Source: an uncultured Maribacter sp. (lineage in GTDB: Bacteria > Bacteroidota > Bacteroidia > Flavobacteriales > Flavobacteriaceae). Taken from it: a stretch of DNA of 52,685 nucleotides. The stretch covers positions 1 to 52,685 of the forward strand of contig CAKZLG010000067.1 of the NCBI GenBank assembly GCA_937125035.1, written 5' to 3'. Under the pieces are notes generated by a model. That model was not told the origin of the DNA and did not search any database. It worked only from the letters and a program-made list of their open reading frames with translations. Made by a program: the position numbers and the translations under genes. Below are positions 1 to 8,947 of the stretch, one piece after another (the first letter of the stretch is position 1; each line of letters starts with the position of its first letter).

Positions 1-108
1 CCCATTTAAGGCCAACTGAATCCAATGGGGGCAAACATAGGGAACATGGGCATATAAAAGGGGAGAAGTGCCAAAAAGCGACTATGGCATACATATTCAT
101 TGGGGTAT

Positions 109-894
109 CTATAACGTTGTGAAATTGTCAAGGTACAAGGTCCAGTCATAATCCTTGAACTCCAGATCCACCTCTTCTGTCCTAGGAATCAGACCTTGGT
201 CCTTCAAGATTTCCTTAATGCCGTCCTTGCCTCCAAAATCGCCCCGGAACCAACTGAATAGGGTCGTGACCCTTGCGGTATGCTCATCGGGTATATAGTC
301 TGTTGTATTTTTTAAATGACGTGCTGTTCCTTTTTGAAACTGCTCGTTGAGTCGCTCCCATTTATAAATGGCCACGGGCGGGCAGTCCACCGCGCCACAA
401 TTCAGGGCAAAATGAATCCGGTAGTCCGGCTTTTCCACCCTAAGGGTGCGTTCAAAGTCATCTGTGAACAATTTGCCCACATTACCTAGGCCGTATTCCC
501 ATTGCGATTTTCGAATGATGCCATGTTCCATTTTGGCAAAGGAAATCACTTCCCCAGCAATACGTATCTGGTCTTTTTTAAAAAATTCGTTTCGGTCTTC
601 ATAAAGGCTCGGATCATCCCTTAAGAAAAACTGAATGTAGGCATTATAGACATTCACCCAAAAGGCCAAGCGCTTTTCATTGGTGTCCAAGGCTTGGTCC
701 AGTTTTTTTACAGTGGTAAGCGCCAAGGTTCTCCTGATCTCTTGGGTATTTTCGCCGTTCATGGCCTTTTGTACAAATTCTTCGGAGAGCGCATTGTAAT
801 CCTTGGAACCCTGAGGTTGGACTTGGGCCATAAAAGCCCCGGGGAAGAAAATCAATAGGCATAGTACTAACTTGCTATATGACGCTTTTTTCAT
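109..894 (-). CDS. Exported DUF547 domain protein
   Basis: 261 residues with an N-terminal signal peptide (Lys-rich start, hydrophobic stretch to about residue 23). The DUF547 signatures are plain: AFWVNVYNAY at 77-86, KMEHGIIR at 121-128, HFALNCGAVDCPP at 161-173 and YDWTLY near the C-terminus. The family is widespread in Bacteroidetes and has no settled biochemical role. Its conserved Cys and His resemble a papain-like fold, but that is inference. The gene is monocistronic here, with a plus-strand glycosyltransferase starting 167 bp upstream on the other strand. The first 108 bases of the window, downstream of it, hold nothing I can recognise. Confidence 0.88.
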   Translation of the reverse strand: MKKASYSKLVLCLLIFFPGAFMAQVQPQGSKDYNALSEEFVQKAMNGENTQEIRRTLALTTVKKLDQALDTNEKRLAFWVNVYNAYIQFFLRDDPSLYEDRNEFFKKDQIRIAGEVISFAKMEHGIIRKSQWEYGLGNVGKLFTDDFERTLRVEKPDYRIHFALNCGAVDCPPVAIYKWERLNEQFQKGTARHLKNTTDYIPDEHTARVTTLFSWFRGDFGGKDGIKEILKDQGLIPRTEEVDLEFKDYDWTLYLDNFTTL

Positions 895-1061
895 GAATCC
901 AATGTTTGTTTTCCATTACGTACGATAACGGGACGTGAAAGGTTGTGAAATAAGTCGGGCTAAAGGAAAAACCTTTCAAAAAGAAAATTTTATAGGTGCC
1001 AATGTAAAACCTTACGGCCCATATTTCCGTAAGTTTATAAAACCATTTATCATAATTGGGC

Positions 1062-1772
1062 ATGACGAGCATAATCATACCAGCGCACAATGAAAGGAAG
1101 AATCTTGAGAAACTGCTTCCGTGGTTACTGGAGATCTGCAACGGTAAGGATACGGAGGTGTTAGTGGCGCTCTCCCCAAATACCCATGACGGTTCCGAAA
1201 CCCTTTCCATAGGGGCTCAAGGTCAGGTTTTCAACTGCGCAAAGCAAGGTAGGGCGGCCCAGATGAATGAGGGCGCACGCCGTGCCAAGGGCAACTGTAT
1301 TGTTTTTTTGCATGCTGATGTGCTTCCGCCAAAATCGTTCGTCAACGATATGGAGTGCACCTTGAAAAGCGGTCATGAGGCGGGTTTTTTCTCCTATGTT
1401 TTTGACCGTGACCACCCTCTTTTGAACATCAATGCATCCTTTACCACCAAAGACGGTTTTTTCACGGGTGGGGGAGATCAGTGTCTTTTTATCAAGAACA
1501 CCCTTTTCTGGGAATTGGGTGGTTTTAATGAGGCGCAGTTGCTCATGGAGGATTTTGAGTTTTTTAAACGAATGCGCTCCCACAAGGTACCTTATACCAT
1601 AGTCAAGAACAATTTGGTGGTATCCGCCAGGAAGTATGACCTTAATTCGTATTGGCGGGTAAATCTAACCAATTTGCTGCTGGTACTGCTCTTCCGGGCA
1701 GGATATCCCAGCAGGAAGCTACAACGGCTCCATGATCTTTTGATCAAGACGTCTTCTTCCCAAAAGGATTAA
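1062..1772 (+). CDS. Family 2 glycosyltransferase, TIGR04283-like
   Basis: 236 residues, a single GT-A domain. It starts TSIIIPAHNE (2-11), has GRAAQMNEGA (63-72), the DxD-like FLHADVLPP (82-90), GGGDQCLF (136-143) and GGFNEAQLLMEDFE (153-166). This pattern fits the short transferases called rSAM/selenodomain-associated transferase 2, which probably move a sugar from a nucleotide-sugar to an unknown acceptor. No radical-SAM partner lies next to it. I start at the ATG at 1062; an in-frame TTG two codons upstream is less likely. It converges with sodC, and I see no terminator of its own. Confidence 0.85.
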   Translation: MTSIIIPAHNERKNLEKLLPWLLEICNGKDTEVLVALSPNTHDGSETLSIGAQGQVFNCAKQGRAAQMNEGARRAKGNCIVFLHADVLPPKSFVNDMECTLKSGHEAGFFSYVFDRDHPLLNINASFTTKDGFFTGGGDQCLFIKNTLFWELGGFNEAQLLMEDFEFFKRMRSHKVPYTIVKNNLVVSARKYDLNSYWRVNLTNLLLVLLFRAGYPSRKLQRLHDLLIKTSSSQKD

Positions 1773-1930
1773 ACCATACATTGCGGTATAAACGGGCAAG
1801 TGCTGGAATTCCATAGGCATTGCTTCTAACATCAAGTGGCCATGGGAGAACGTTTCAGTGTCCCTTCAGAATCTGAAAAAAGGTAGTATAAACCATCATT
1901 ATGGCCACCGAAGAAAATGGAAAAGAAAAC

Positions 1931-1957
1931 AAAAAAGCCGCCCCACATTGGAACGGC
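1931..1957 (-). terminator. Rho-independent terminator of sodC
   Basis: Read on the minus strand, GCCGTTCC pairs with GGGGCGGC (two G-U pairs) around a short AATGT loop and is followed by six T. It lies 24 bp past the sodC stop. Confidence 0.75.
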
Positions 1958-1980
1958 GTCATTCATGTTTTTTGTGCCCT

Positions 1981-2571
1981 TTATTGTATGATACCGGTAC
2001 AGCTTATACGTGGGCCGGCAGCGCCACTGGGCTGGGAGGTGTAATCATCCACGCCTTGGTGAACGATGACGGCCTTGCCCATAATGTTCTTGTTTTCATC
2101 GTCGCAGCCCATGCACCATTGATCCGTTGAAAACTCCACTGTGGCATTGCCTTGGGCATCAGCACTCATATTGCCAATATCACCTTTATGATAGCCCCCT
2201 TCATCTCCCCATTGGCCGTGGGGTTCGTTGGTAGGGTTCCAGTGACCTCCTGTGGAGGTGCCGTCCGCCGCAGAGCAATCCGCTTTTTCATGGAGGTGAA
2301 TGGCATGCTCCCCTTCGGATAGACCACTGAACTGTGCCGTCATGGTCACGGTTCCGTCCTCTTCCGTAAAGGTGACGTTTCCTTGTACATCGCTATCACT
2401 TTTGGGCTCCATCATGAAACTGACCGTTTCCATGGAAACCTCGGCTTGTACCTCTTCCATTTCATCTTCCATGGCATCCATGGTCTCCGGTGTCTCTTTT
2501 TTGGTCTCTTTGCAAGCAAAGATGGTCATCGCGACCAATAATAACAGAGGGAGTCGTACTATTTTTTTCAT
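1981..2571 (-). CDS. sodC: Cu/Zn superoxide dismutase, lipoprotein
   Basis: 196 residues. Converts superoxide to peroxide and oxygen outside the cytoplasm. A lipobox ends at Cys20 (TIFAC), followed by an acidic linker (about 21-48) that lifts the enzyme off the membrane. All expected ligands are visible: HLH at 92-94 and His171 for copper, bridging His110, and His118, His128 and Asp131 for zinc. Cys99 and Cys191 can form the family disulphide. I use the ATG at 2571; the upstream TTG at 2631 would fall outside the predicted transcript. Monocistronic, with its own promoter and terminator. Confidence 0.94.
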   Translation of the reverse strand: MKKIVRLPLLLLVAMTIFACKETKKETPETMDAMEDEMEEVQAEVSMETVSFMMEPKSDSDVQGNVTFTEEDGTVTMTAQFSGLSEGEHAIHLHEKADCSAADGTSTGGHWNPTNEPHGQWGDEGGYHKGDIGNMSADAQGNATVEFSTDQWCMGCDDENKNIMGKAVIVHQGVDDYTSQPSGAAGPRISCTGIIQ

Positions 2572-2619
2572 TGTAAGATGGTTTAGTTTTATTTTAAATT
2601 GAATTTCCCCTAAAATTAA

Positions 2620-2651
2620 GAAAATTAACACGGTTATTTAACTTTAATCAA
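2620..2651 (-). promoter_or_regulatory. Candidate sodC promoter
   Basis: On the minus strand TTG (2649-2651) is followed after 21 bp by TAATTTTC (2620-2627), one mismatch from the Bacteroidetes -7 consensus TAnnTTTG. The implied leader is about 40 nt. Confidence 0.35.
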
Positions 2652-2753
2652 AATGATTTTAACATCATCCGTACCGGAGTGACAACCCTCTTGTACATGG
2701 ATGATGGGCAAAACGTCTCCCTGAAATTTGGCTCATCCCCATAAGCATGGTGT

Positions 2754-3455
2754 CTACTTGAATAGGCCCCGGAGATCGGGGTTGTAAAAAAGCCCCAGCT
2801 GAAACCTATCAAAATCACTATTTCTAAAATGGTTTTTCAGATAGCCTGCTTGGACACTCAAGGCCTCGGTTACTTGAACGCCCAAGGCCGCATAGAGCCT
2901 ATTTTGATCAAAGGCATTATTTTGTAGGTTGATGAAAATTTCATCATAGAAGTTCAAAAAGAATACATCCGTCAAGGGCAGGGTCACTTGCAATCTATAG
3001 CGGGCGCGATGCTCCGTTCTGCCCAAATCCTGTTCAGGGTCACTAAGGATGTCCGTTTGAGAAATGAAGCGCTGTTCCAAGCGGTAGCGGTGCTCAAATA
3101 AAAATTCCCAAACCCTGTTTTTTAAAATGAACTGTTGAAAGATACGGTGCTCACTTATATTTGCGGCCTTGGGGCTTTCCAAAAAACTGGGGTCCGTTTC
3201 AATATAGGCATAACCAAAAGTGGCAATGGCGTCTTCATTGATGTGGTAATTGCCCCCGGTCCGCAGCAACAATTGGTTGAAGTTCCGTGCTTGTTCATAG
3301 TAACGGAATTGGGCCTCGGTATGCAGGCTCCATTTCTCCGAAATACGGTTCATGCCGAAATACATGTACCAACTCCCCCAATCCTCTTCTCCGGTAACTT
3401 GGGCCTGTGTGCTGGCGAAGGCCAAGGCCAAGATGATCGTGACTGATTTTTTCAT
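2754..3455 (-). CDS. DUF2490 outer-membrane protein
   Basis: 233 residues from the ATG at 3455 (MKKSVTIILALAFASTQAQ is a clean signal peptide); the eight codons upstream of it look untranslated. The rest shows alternating polar and aromatic strands typical of a small beta-barrel, with repeated motifs such as LHTEAQFRYYEQ, EHRYRLEQRF and ARYRLQVTLP. These match DUF2490, a Bacteroidetes family of unknown function, probably in the outer membrane. It begins 50 bp after the S9 peptidase stop, so it is probably the last gene of the BNR-S9-DUF2490 transcript. Confidence 0.82.
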   Translation of the reverse strand: MKKSVTIILALAFASTQAQVTGEEDWGSWYMYFGMNRISEKWSLHTEAQFRYYEQARNFNQLLLRTGGNYHINEDAIATFGYAYIETDPSFLESPKAANISEHRIFQQFILKNRVWEFLFEHRYRLEQRFISQTDILSDPEQDLGRTEHRARYRLQVTLPLTDVFFLNFYDEIFINLQNNAFDQNRLYAALGVQVTEALSVQAGYLKNHFRNSDFDRFQLGLFYNPDLRGLFK

Positions 3456-3505
3456 GGTCGCCTTTTTATGGCCGTGCAACAGATGGGTCTTTTGACTATC
3501 AAATT

Positions 3506-5449
3506 CTATTGTAGTTGCTGGCTTGGTGATTCGCCGTCCTGAATGGGCGTACCCGCATCTCCTTTAAGATGCATGTCCAAGAACTTCAAGACTTCACTGT
3601 AGGCCTTTATCTGGTTTTCCTTCTTCACAAAGCCGTGGCCCTCGTCCTCAAAGAGTACATACTCCACGGGCACACCGTTGTTCCTAACCCCGGCCACAAT
3701 CTCATCAGATTCCACCTGTAAAACCCTAGGGTCTTGCGATCCTTGCAGTACAATTAAGGGCTTGGTGACCTTGTCCGTATGAAATAGCGGCGAAATTTCC
3801 TTTAACCGAACGGAATCTGCACTATTGGGATCACCCAACTCCAAGTACAGGGCCTCTTTGAACGATTCCCACCAAGGGGGTATGCTCCGTAGGGTGCGTA
3901 TCCAGTTGGTGACCCCAAAGAGGTTTACGCCCACGGCAAATTCCTCTGGAGTGTAGGTAAGCGCGGCCATGGTCATGTAACCTCCGTAAGACCCCCCTAT
4001 GATCCCTATTTTTTCACCATCGATTTCAGGTTGTTGCACCAGCCAATTCTTCCCTTCCACACAGTCCTTTAAATCCTTGTCGCCATGGTTAAGGTCGTCC
4101 ATTTTATAAAATGTCTTACCGTAGCCACTGCTGCCCCTGTTGTTCACCGCTAAAATGGCATAGCCATGGTTGACCATGTATTGGATGAAACTGCTAAAAT
4201 TCTGTCGCGATTGGCCCCCTGGACCCCCATGTACCCAAACCAAGGCGGGCACTTTGTTCTGGGCAGATGCTTGGTGGGGCCTGTAATAAATGGCCGGTAT
4301 TTCCAAACCATCAAAAGAGGGGTAGCGCACCACGCTTGCCTTAACGAGGTCTTGGGCCTGTATTTCTGGATTTAGGACATTGGTGAGTTGCACCCGCTCT
4401 TGAGATTTTAGGTCAAGGACGTAAAGATTGGATGGGGTGTGCGAGCCGCCGGCATAAAATCGCATAAAGGCCTCATCTTTGGAGAAGGAGACATTGGTGA
4501 TCTCCATATCATCCAACAAGGGGAGTTCAACTACATTTCCCGTGGAGACCTCCGTGACCATTATGGTGTTCTTGGCGTCTTCATTGATGTAGGTGACTTG
4601 ATAGGTGCCACCCTCGGTAAAATAACTTCCCATGATGTCCCAATCTTTCTCCAAGACCGTGCTTCTTTGTCCTGTGCGGATGTCATAGCTTTTCAGATAG
4701 GCGAATTCGGCCCCCTCATCCGTGATATAGTATAGCATTTGGCCATCTGGAGAGAAATCAGATCCGCTGTTGGCGCTCTGGCTTTCATTGATCTGCACCA
4801 TTTCCTGGGTTTCCAAGTTGTATAGATAGAGATCGGAATCGTTGGTGTTCAAAGCCTTGGAGAGCACCAAGTACGTTCCGTCTTCTGAAATAAGATCTAC
4901 GTTGTAACTGTCGTTGTTGGCATAGACCAAACTGGGTTCCATGGTGGCGAGGTCCATGGCATACATATCGTCCTTACGGGCGTCCCTTTTGTTGGAGGTG
5001 AAGAAAAAACGGTCCTCATTGGCAGACCAGCCATAGAAATTGGCCCGTGCCCCGGGATAGGGGGTCACATCGCGCTGATTGCCTAATGTATCCCTTACAT
5101 AAAGGTGGTAGATTTCGTCTCCGTTGCCATCCATCTCAAACAAAATACGCTCATCCTTCGGGAAATAGGAAATGGCGAACACGGAGGAACTATCCGATTG
5201 GGTAATGGGCGTCATCTCCCCACCCGCTCTGGGAATACGGTACATGTTGTAAATGCCGGATCGGTTGCTGGACACCAGTATCTTTGAATTGTCCGGTGAA
5301 AAACTGCCTCCTGAAATGGACTCATTGTCCATCATCTGCTCAATGGTATACGTCTTAAGGGTGCTGGCAATATCCGGTGCCGATGGTGCTGCATCTTCCT
5401 TGCAGCCCCAGAGCGCGGCCACGGCTACGAAGGTCCATATTTTGTTCAT
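3506..5449 (-). CDS. S9 family serine peptidase (prolyl oligopeptidase type)
   Basis: 647 residues. The N-terminus has a lipobox ending at Cys16 (AALWGC), so it is probably a lipoprotein. Residues about 35-370 are PD40/TolB-like propeller blades (SFSPDNSKIL, DFSPDGQMLYY). Residues about 390-630 are an alpha/beta hydrolase with nucleophile Ser487 in GGSYGGYM, Asp573 in QGSQDPR and His605 in DEGHGF, a complete triad. These enzymes release dipeptides or cleave short peptides. The gene starts 11 bp after the BNR protein stop and is probably co-transcribed with it. The C-terminal tail is Gln/Ser-rich and not conserved. Confidence 0.92.
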   Translation of the reverse strand: MNKIWTFVAVAALWGCKEDAAPSAPDIASTLKTYTIEQMMDNESISGGSFSPDNSKILVSSNRSGIYNMYRIPRAGGEMTPITQSDSSSVFAISYFPKDERILFEMDGNGDEIYHLYVRDTLGNQRDVTPYPGARANFYGWSANEDRFFFTSNKRDARKDDMYAMDLATMEPSLVYANNDSYNVDLISEDGTYLVLSKALNTNDSDLYLYNLETQEMVQINESQSANSGSDFSPDGQMLYYITDEGAEFAYLKSYDIRTGQRSTVLEKDWDIMGSYFTEGGTYQVTYINEDAKNTIMVTEVSTGNVVELPLLDDMEITNVSFSKDEAFMRFYAGGSHTPSNLYVLDLKSQERVQLTNVLNPEIQAQDLVKASVVRYPSFDGLEIPAIYYRPHQASAQNKVPALVWVHGGPGGQSRQNFSSFIQYMVNHGYAILAVNNRGSSGYGKTFYKMDDLNHGDKDLKDCVEGKNWLVQQPEIDGEKIGIIGGSYGGYMTMAALTYTPEEFAVGVNLFGVTNWIRTLRSIPPWWESFKEALYLELGDPNSADSVRLKEISPLFHTDKVTKPLIVLQGSQDPRVLQVESDEIVAGVRNNGVPVEYVLFEDEGHGFVKKENQIKAYSEVLKFLDMHLKGDAGTPIQDGESPSQQLQ

Positions 5450-5460
5450 CTTTTCTTGTT

Positions 5461-8400
5461 TTAATTGAGTTCAAAAGTTTTTGTTTGCTTGAAAGGAGAG
5501 GGGGCTTTTCCTTCCATCTTGTTCTTGAACCCAGGCCAGGTTTCCGTAAAAAAGGCATTGGTCTGTTCCAGGGCATCCTTTAGATCCTTTCGCGCAAAGG
5601 CAATGAGGTCCTTTTCCGTTTTGGTAATGCCCGTTTGTCTGGTATTGGTGTAGTAACGCGCACTGCCAAGACGCTCCATGACATTGGTTTCTGTATCCAT
5701 GGTAATGCCTTGTCGCTTATCTTCCTTGCCCAAATAGAGAGCTATAAGACCGTCTATTTTCTTCACTATTTCCTTGCTGTCTTCTAGGGCTTCTTGATAC
5801 GCTTCAGCATCCAGTTCCTTGAACTTTTTCTGGAATTCCTCTGCGGTCTCCTTGCTCTCCACCAATTGCTCTACAGCATCTGCGGCGGTTTGTGTCAAAG
5901 CTTCAATGGTTTTGCCATAGGTGTAGACTTCATTGATGGCTGCCGTATTGAGTGGCAATCGGGGGTCTGCCTTTACGGTGACCTGGGTCTCATCCGTGGC
6001 CGTACCATAGCTCATTTTAACGGTATAGGTGCCCGGTTTTACGCGTACGCCCCCGCGCTCTGTCTTGTTCTTGCTTATTTTGCGTGATGGCCTATCTGGA
6101 CCTTTTTCGTCCATTTCCCAATAAATACGGTGCAGCCCGGCTTTTTCAGGGGTTTTGTATTTCAACGTGCGGATGAGACGCGCCCCATCAAAAATGTCAA
6201 ATTGCACGGAATCCTTTTTCTGTACCCCAGTTAATTTCTCTTTGGGGTCCCCTGTGCCATCTTCCCCTTCCTTTTCATCCGCATCGCTTGCTGTTTTGGC
6301 CGTGTCCTTATCTTTTTTGCCTTCTTTAAGGTAGTAGGTGATCATGGCCCCTTCTTTACGGTTCTCACCTTGGTAGAGGGCATCTGCGCCAAACCTGCTG
6401 CCGGTTGGCTGTTGGTAGGCCGCCTGGTAAGCGGTTGGTGCTGGGAACAGTTTGGCCTCTTGATTCAAGATGGCTAGATCTGTTGCCAAGGCCCTCAGCG
6501 GACGTATATCGTCCATGACCCAGGCCGCACGGCCAAAGGTGCCAATGACCAAATCATGCTCCCTGGGGTGAATGACCAAATCTTTGGTGGATACCGTGGG
6601 GTATCCCGCGGTCCATTTTTGCCAGGTGCCCGCTCCGTTAAAGGAAATATAGAGTCCGTCATCCGTACCCAAAAAGACCAAATGAGGGTTTTCAGGGTCT
6701 TCCACTATACTTAAGGTATAGCTTTGTACGTCATCCGCATCAACAATACGGGTCCATGTTTTGCCATAATCCTTGGTCCTATAGGCATAGGGCGTGTAAT
6801 TGAACCTGCGGTAATCATTGGCTATGAGCAAGGCTTCGCCCTTATTTCTGGTGGATGCCTTTATTTGGGGTATCCAACTGCCTTTGGGCAATCCTTTGAT
6901 GTTGTTTGAAACCTCTGTCCAAGAGCTTCCCCCATTTTGGGTGAAGTGCACACGGCCATCATCCGTGCCTACCCAGAGCATGTCCTTTTCAACTGGGGAT
7001 GGTTCTATGACCAAAATGGTACAGTGGTTTTCGGCTCCTGTGGCATCCATAGTGAGGCCGCCACTCTCACTCTGCTTTTGCTTCTCGGGGTCGTTGGTGG
7101 TGAGATCGGGCGAAATGACTTCCCATGTAAGCCCTTTATCCGTGGTTTTGTGTACAAACTGACTCCCAAAATAGGCGGTCCCATTATCAAATGGGTCTTG
7201 GCCAATGGCGGCGTTCCAATTAAACCGGAGTTTGGTATCGGCATCGGGAGGGGTGGGGCGCACGATGTAATTATTGCCGGTTTTCCAATCGTACCGAGAC
7301 ACAAAGCCCTCTTGGCTCATGGTATAGCCAAATTGGGCATCGTCCTTATCCGGAACTACATCGAAGCCATCGCCAAAGCTGATCTCTTGCCAATAACTGT
7401 TGCGTATGCCTTGTGACTTCCACACATAGGCGGGTCCCCTCCAAGAACCATTATCCTGCATACCGCCGTACACGTTGTAGGGGAACTCATTGTCCACGTT
7501 CATATGGTAAAATTGTGCCACGGGCAAATTGCCAATGAACCGCCACGTCTTACCACCATCTTTTGATATATTGAGTCCGCCATCATTGCCATCCATCATA
7601 AACTGTCCGTTATCCGGATGTATCCAAAAGGCGTGGTGGTCTGGGTGAATGCCATTGTCCACCCCGTAGGCGGGCATCAATTCTTCAAAATTCTTGCCGC
7701 CGTCCTGTGAAACGTTTACATAGGTGAACACGGAGAAGACCCTATTTTCGTTGTCGGGGTCCACATAAATTTCCGAATAGTAAAAAGGTCTATTGCCAAT
7801 ATCACTCTTATCGTTTACTTTTTTCCATGTAAAACCGCCATCTTCTGATTTGTACAGGGCATTTTTCTTGGCTTCAATCAATGCATAGACCACGTTGGGC
7901 TTTCCTGGGGCTATGGCCACGCCAATGCGACCCAGATCGCCCTTGGGCAAACCGTCGTCCTCAGTAAGTTGCTTCCAGTTTTTTCCCCCGTCATGGGTCA
8001 TGTAGAGCCCACTGCCCGGACCGCCCGATTTAAAAAACCAAGGGTCTCTCTTATGGTGCCACATGGCTGCGATGAGCTTGTTGGGGTTGGTGGGATCCAT
8101 GATCAGATCGGCCACCCCTGTGCTGTTGTTTACATATAGGATTTTTTCCCACGTCTGTCCGCCATCCGTGGTTTTGAACACCCCGCGTTCCGGATGTTCT
8201 CCCCATGGGGACCCTATGGCACCCACATAAATGGTATTGGGGTCCGTGGGGTCTATTTTGATGCGGTGAATGTGCCTGGTCTTTTCCAAGCCCATGGACT
8301 GCCAAGATTTTCCACCGTCTAAGGAGCGGTATACCCCAAAGCCACCGTTTAAACTGTTTCTGGGATTGCCCTCACCGGTGCCCACCCAAATGACCGAGGG

Positions 8401-8691
8401 GTTGGATTGTTGTATGGCCACGGCACCAATGGAACCTGTGAGCTCCTTATCAAAGATGGGCGCCCATTTGATGCCCCCTGAGGTGGATTTCCAAAGGCCA
8501 CCGGAAGCAGTGCCCACATACATGATATCCGGATTTTCAGTGACCACGTCTATGGCAGTTACTCGTCCGCTCATGCCAGCGGGACCAATATTTCTAGGTT
8601 TTAGGTCTTGCGCGAGGTCCATGTTAAAGGCTTGGGAAAATAGGGTAATGGATGCCAAGAACATCCAGAGGGAAAGTACTTTTCTGATCAT
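5461..8691 (-). CDS. Giant exported BNR-repeat (VPS10/sortilin-like) propeller protein
   Basis: 1076 residues with a signal peptide (cleaved after about residue 20). At least ten Asp-box/BNR motifs of the form S/T-x-D-x-G-x-T-W run from about 65 to 740 (RSLDGGKSWQSMG, KTTDGGQTWEKIL, SKDGGKTWRF). This suggests two linked beta-propellers. A very charged Lys/Asp/Glu linker lies near 800-825, then a beta domain (about 835-930) and a helical, coiled-coil-like tail. Proteins of this shape are often labelled glycosyl hydrolase or VPS10-like, but I see no catalytic residues that would justify an enzyme name. A paralogue lies divergently at 8948-12235. Confidence 0.85.
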   Translation of the reverse strand: MIRKVLSLWMFLASITLFSQAFNMDLAQDLKPRNIGPAGMSGRVTAIDVVTENPDIMYVGTASGGLWKSTSGGIKWAPIFDKELTGSIGAVAIQQSNPSVIWVGTGEGNPRNSLNGGFGVYRSLDGGKSWQSMGLEKTRHIHRIKIDPTDPNTIYVGAIGSPWGEHPERGVFKTTDGGQTWEKILYVNNSTGVADLIMDPTNPNKLIAAMWHHKRDPWFFKSGGPGSGLYMTHDGGKNWKQLTEDDGLPKGDLGRIGVAIAPGKPNVVYALIEAKKNALYKSEDGGFTWKKVNDKSDIGNRPFYYSEIYVDPDNENRVFSVFTYVNVSQDGGKNFEELMPAYGVDNGIHPDHHAFWIHPDNGQFMMDGNDGGLNISKDGGKTWRFIGNLPVAQFYHMNVDNEFPYNVYGGMQDNGSWRGPAYVWKSQGIRNSYWQEISFGDGFDVVPDKDDAQFGYTMSQEGFVSRYDWKTGNNYIVRPTPPDADTKLRFNWNAAIGQDPFDNGTAYFGSQFVHKTTDKGLTWEVISPDLTTNDPEKQKQSESGGLTMDATGAENHCTILVIEPSPVEKDMLWVGTDDGRVHFTQNGGSSWTEVSNNIKGLPKGSWIPQIKASTRNKGEALLIANDYRRFNYTPYAYRTKDYGKTWTRIVDADDVQSYTLSIVEDPENPHLVFLGTDDGLYISFNGAGTWQKWTAGYPTVSTKDLVIHPREHDLVIGTFGRAAWVMDDIRPLRALATDLAILNQEAKLFPAPTAYQAAYQQPTGSRFGADALYQGENRKEGAMITYYLKEGKKDKDTAKTASDADEKEGEDGTGDPKEKLTGVQKKDSVQFDIFDGARLIRTLKYKTPEKAGLHRIYWEMDEKGPDRPSRKISKNKTERGGVRVKPGTYTVKMSYGTATDETQVTVKADPRLPLNTAAINEVYTYGKTIEALTQTAADAVEQLVESKETAEEFQKKFKELDAEAYQEALEDSKEIVKKIDGLIALYLGKEDKRQGITMDTETNVMERLGSARYYTNTRQTGITKTEKDLIAFARKDLKDALEQTNAFFTETWPGFKNKMEGKAPSPFKQTKTFELN

Positions 8692-8780
8692 TTTGAAAAA
8701 CGTTGGTTAAAGGGGCTAAATATAGGGGAAATGCCTTGGGATATTTCTTAAATCCATGTTAAGGGAAATCCTTTGAGCAT

Positions 8781-8813
8781 AAAAAAATGGGGCCTTCTCC
8801 CCGCAAAGCCCCA
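8781..8813 (-). terminator. Orphan intrinsic terminator between divergent genes
   Basis: On the minus strand TGGGGC pairs with GCCCCA (8808-8813 and 8788-8793) and is followed by seven T (8781-8787). It lies in the divergent region between two gene starts, so no annotated gene reads into it. It could end an unseen small RNA or act as a leader attenuator for the BNR gene starting at 8691. Confidence 0.55.
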
Positions 8814-8947
8814 AATGGAAAATGAAAGCCCTATAGCTGATATTTCAAAGGAGAGGGGAATACGTTTAAACCGCGCCAATGTCCTGTGGTTTTAGTACCT
8901 TGTGCATTTTTCAAACCCCTAGTATAACATTCCAAACAGTTACCAAA

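Noticed and set aside
1858-2130. A plus-strand 90-codon open frame overlapping the end of sodC
   Set aside because: It runs across the sodC terminator and antisense to conserved sodC codons; its translation looks random.
8866-8907. Annotating the 13-codon frame in the BNR divergent region as a gene
   Set aside because: Too short to support without conservation; kept only as part of a finding.
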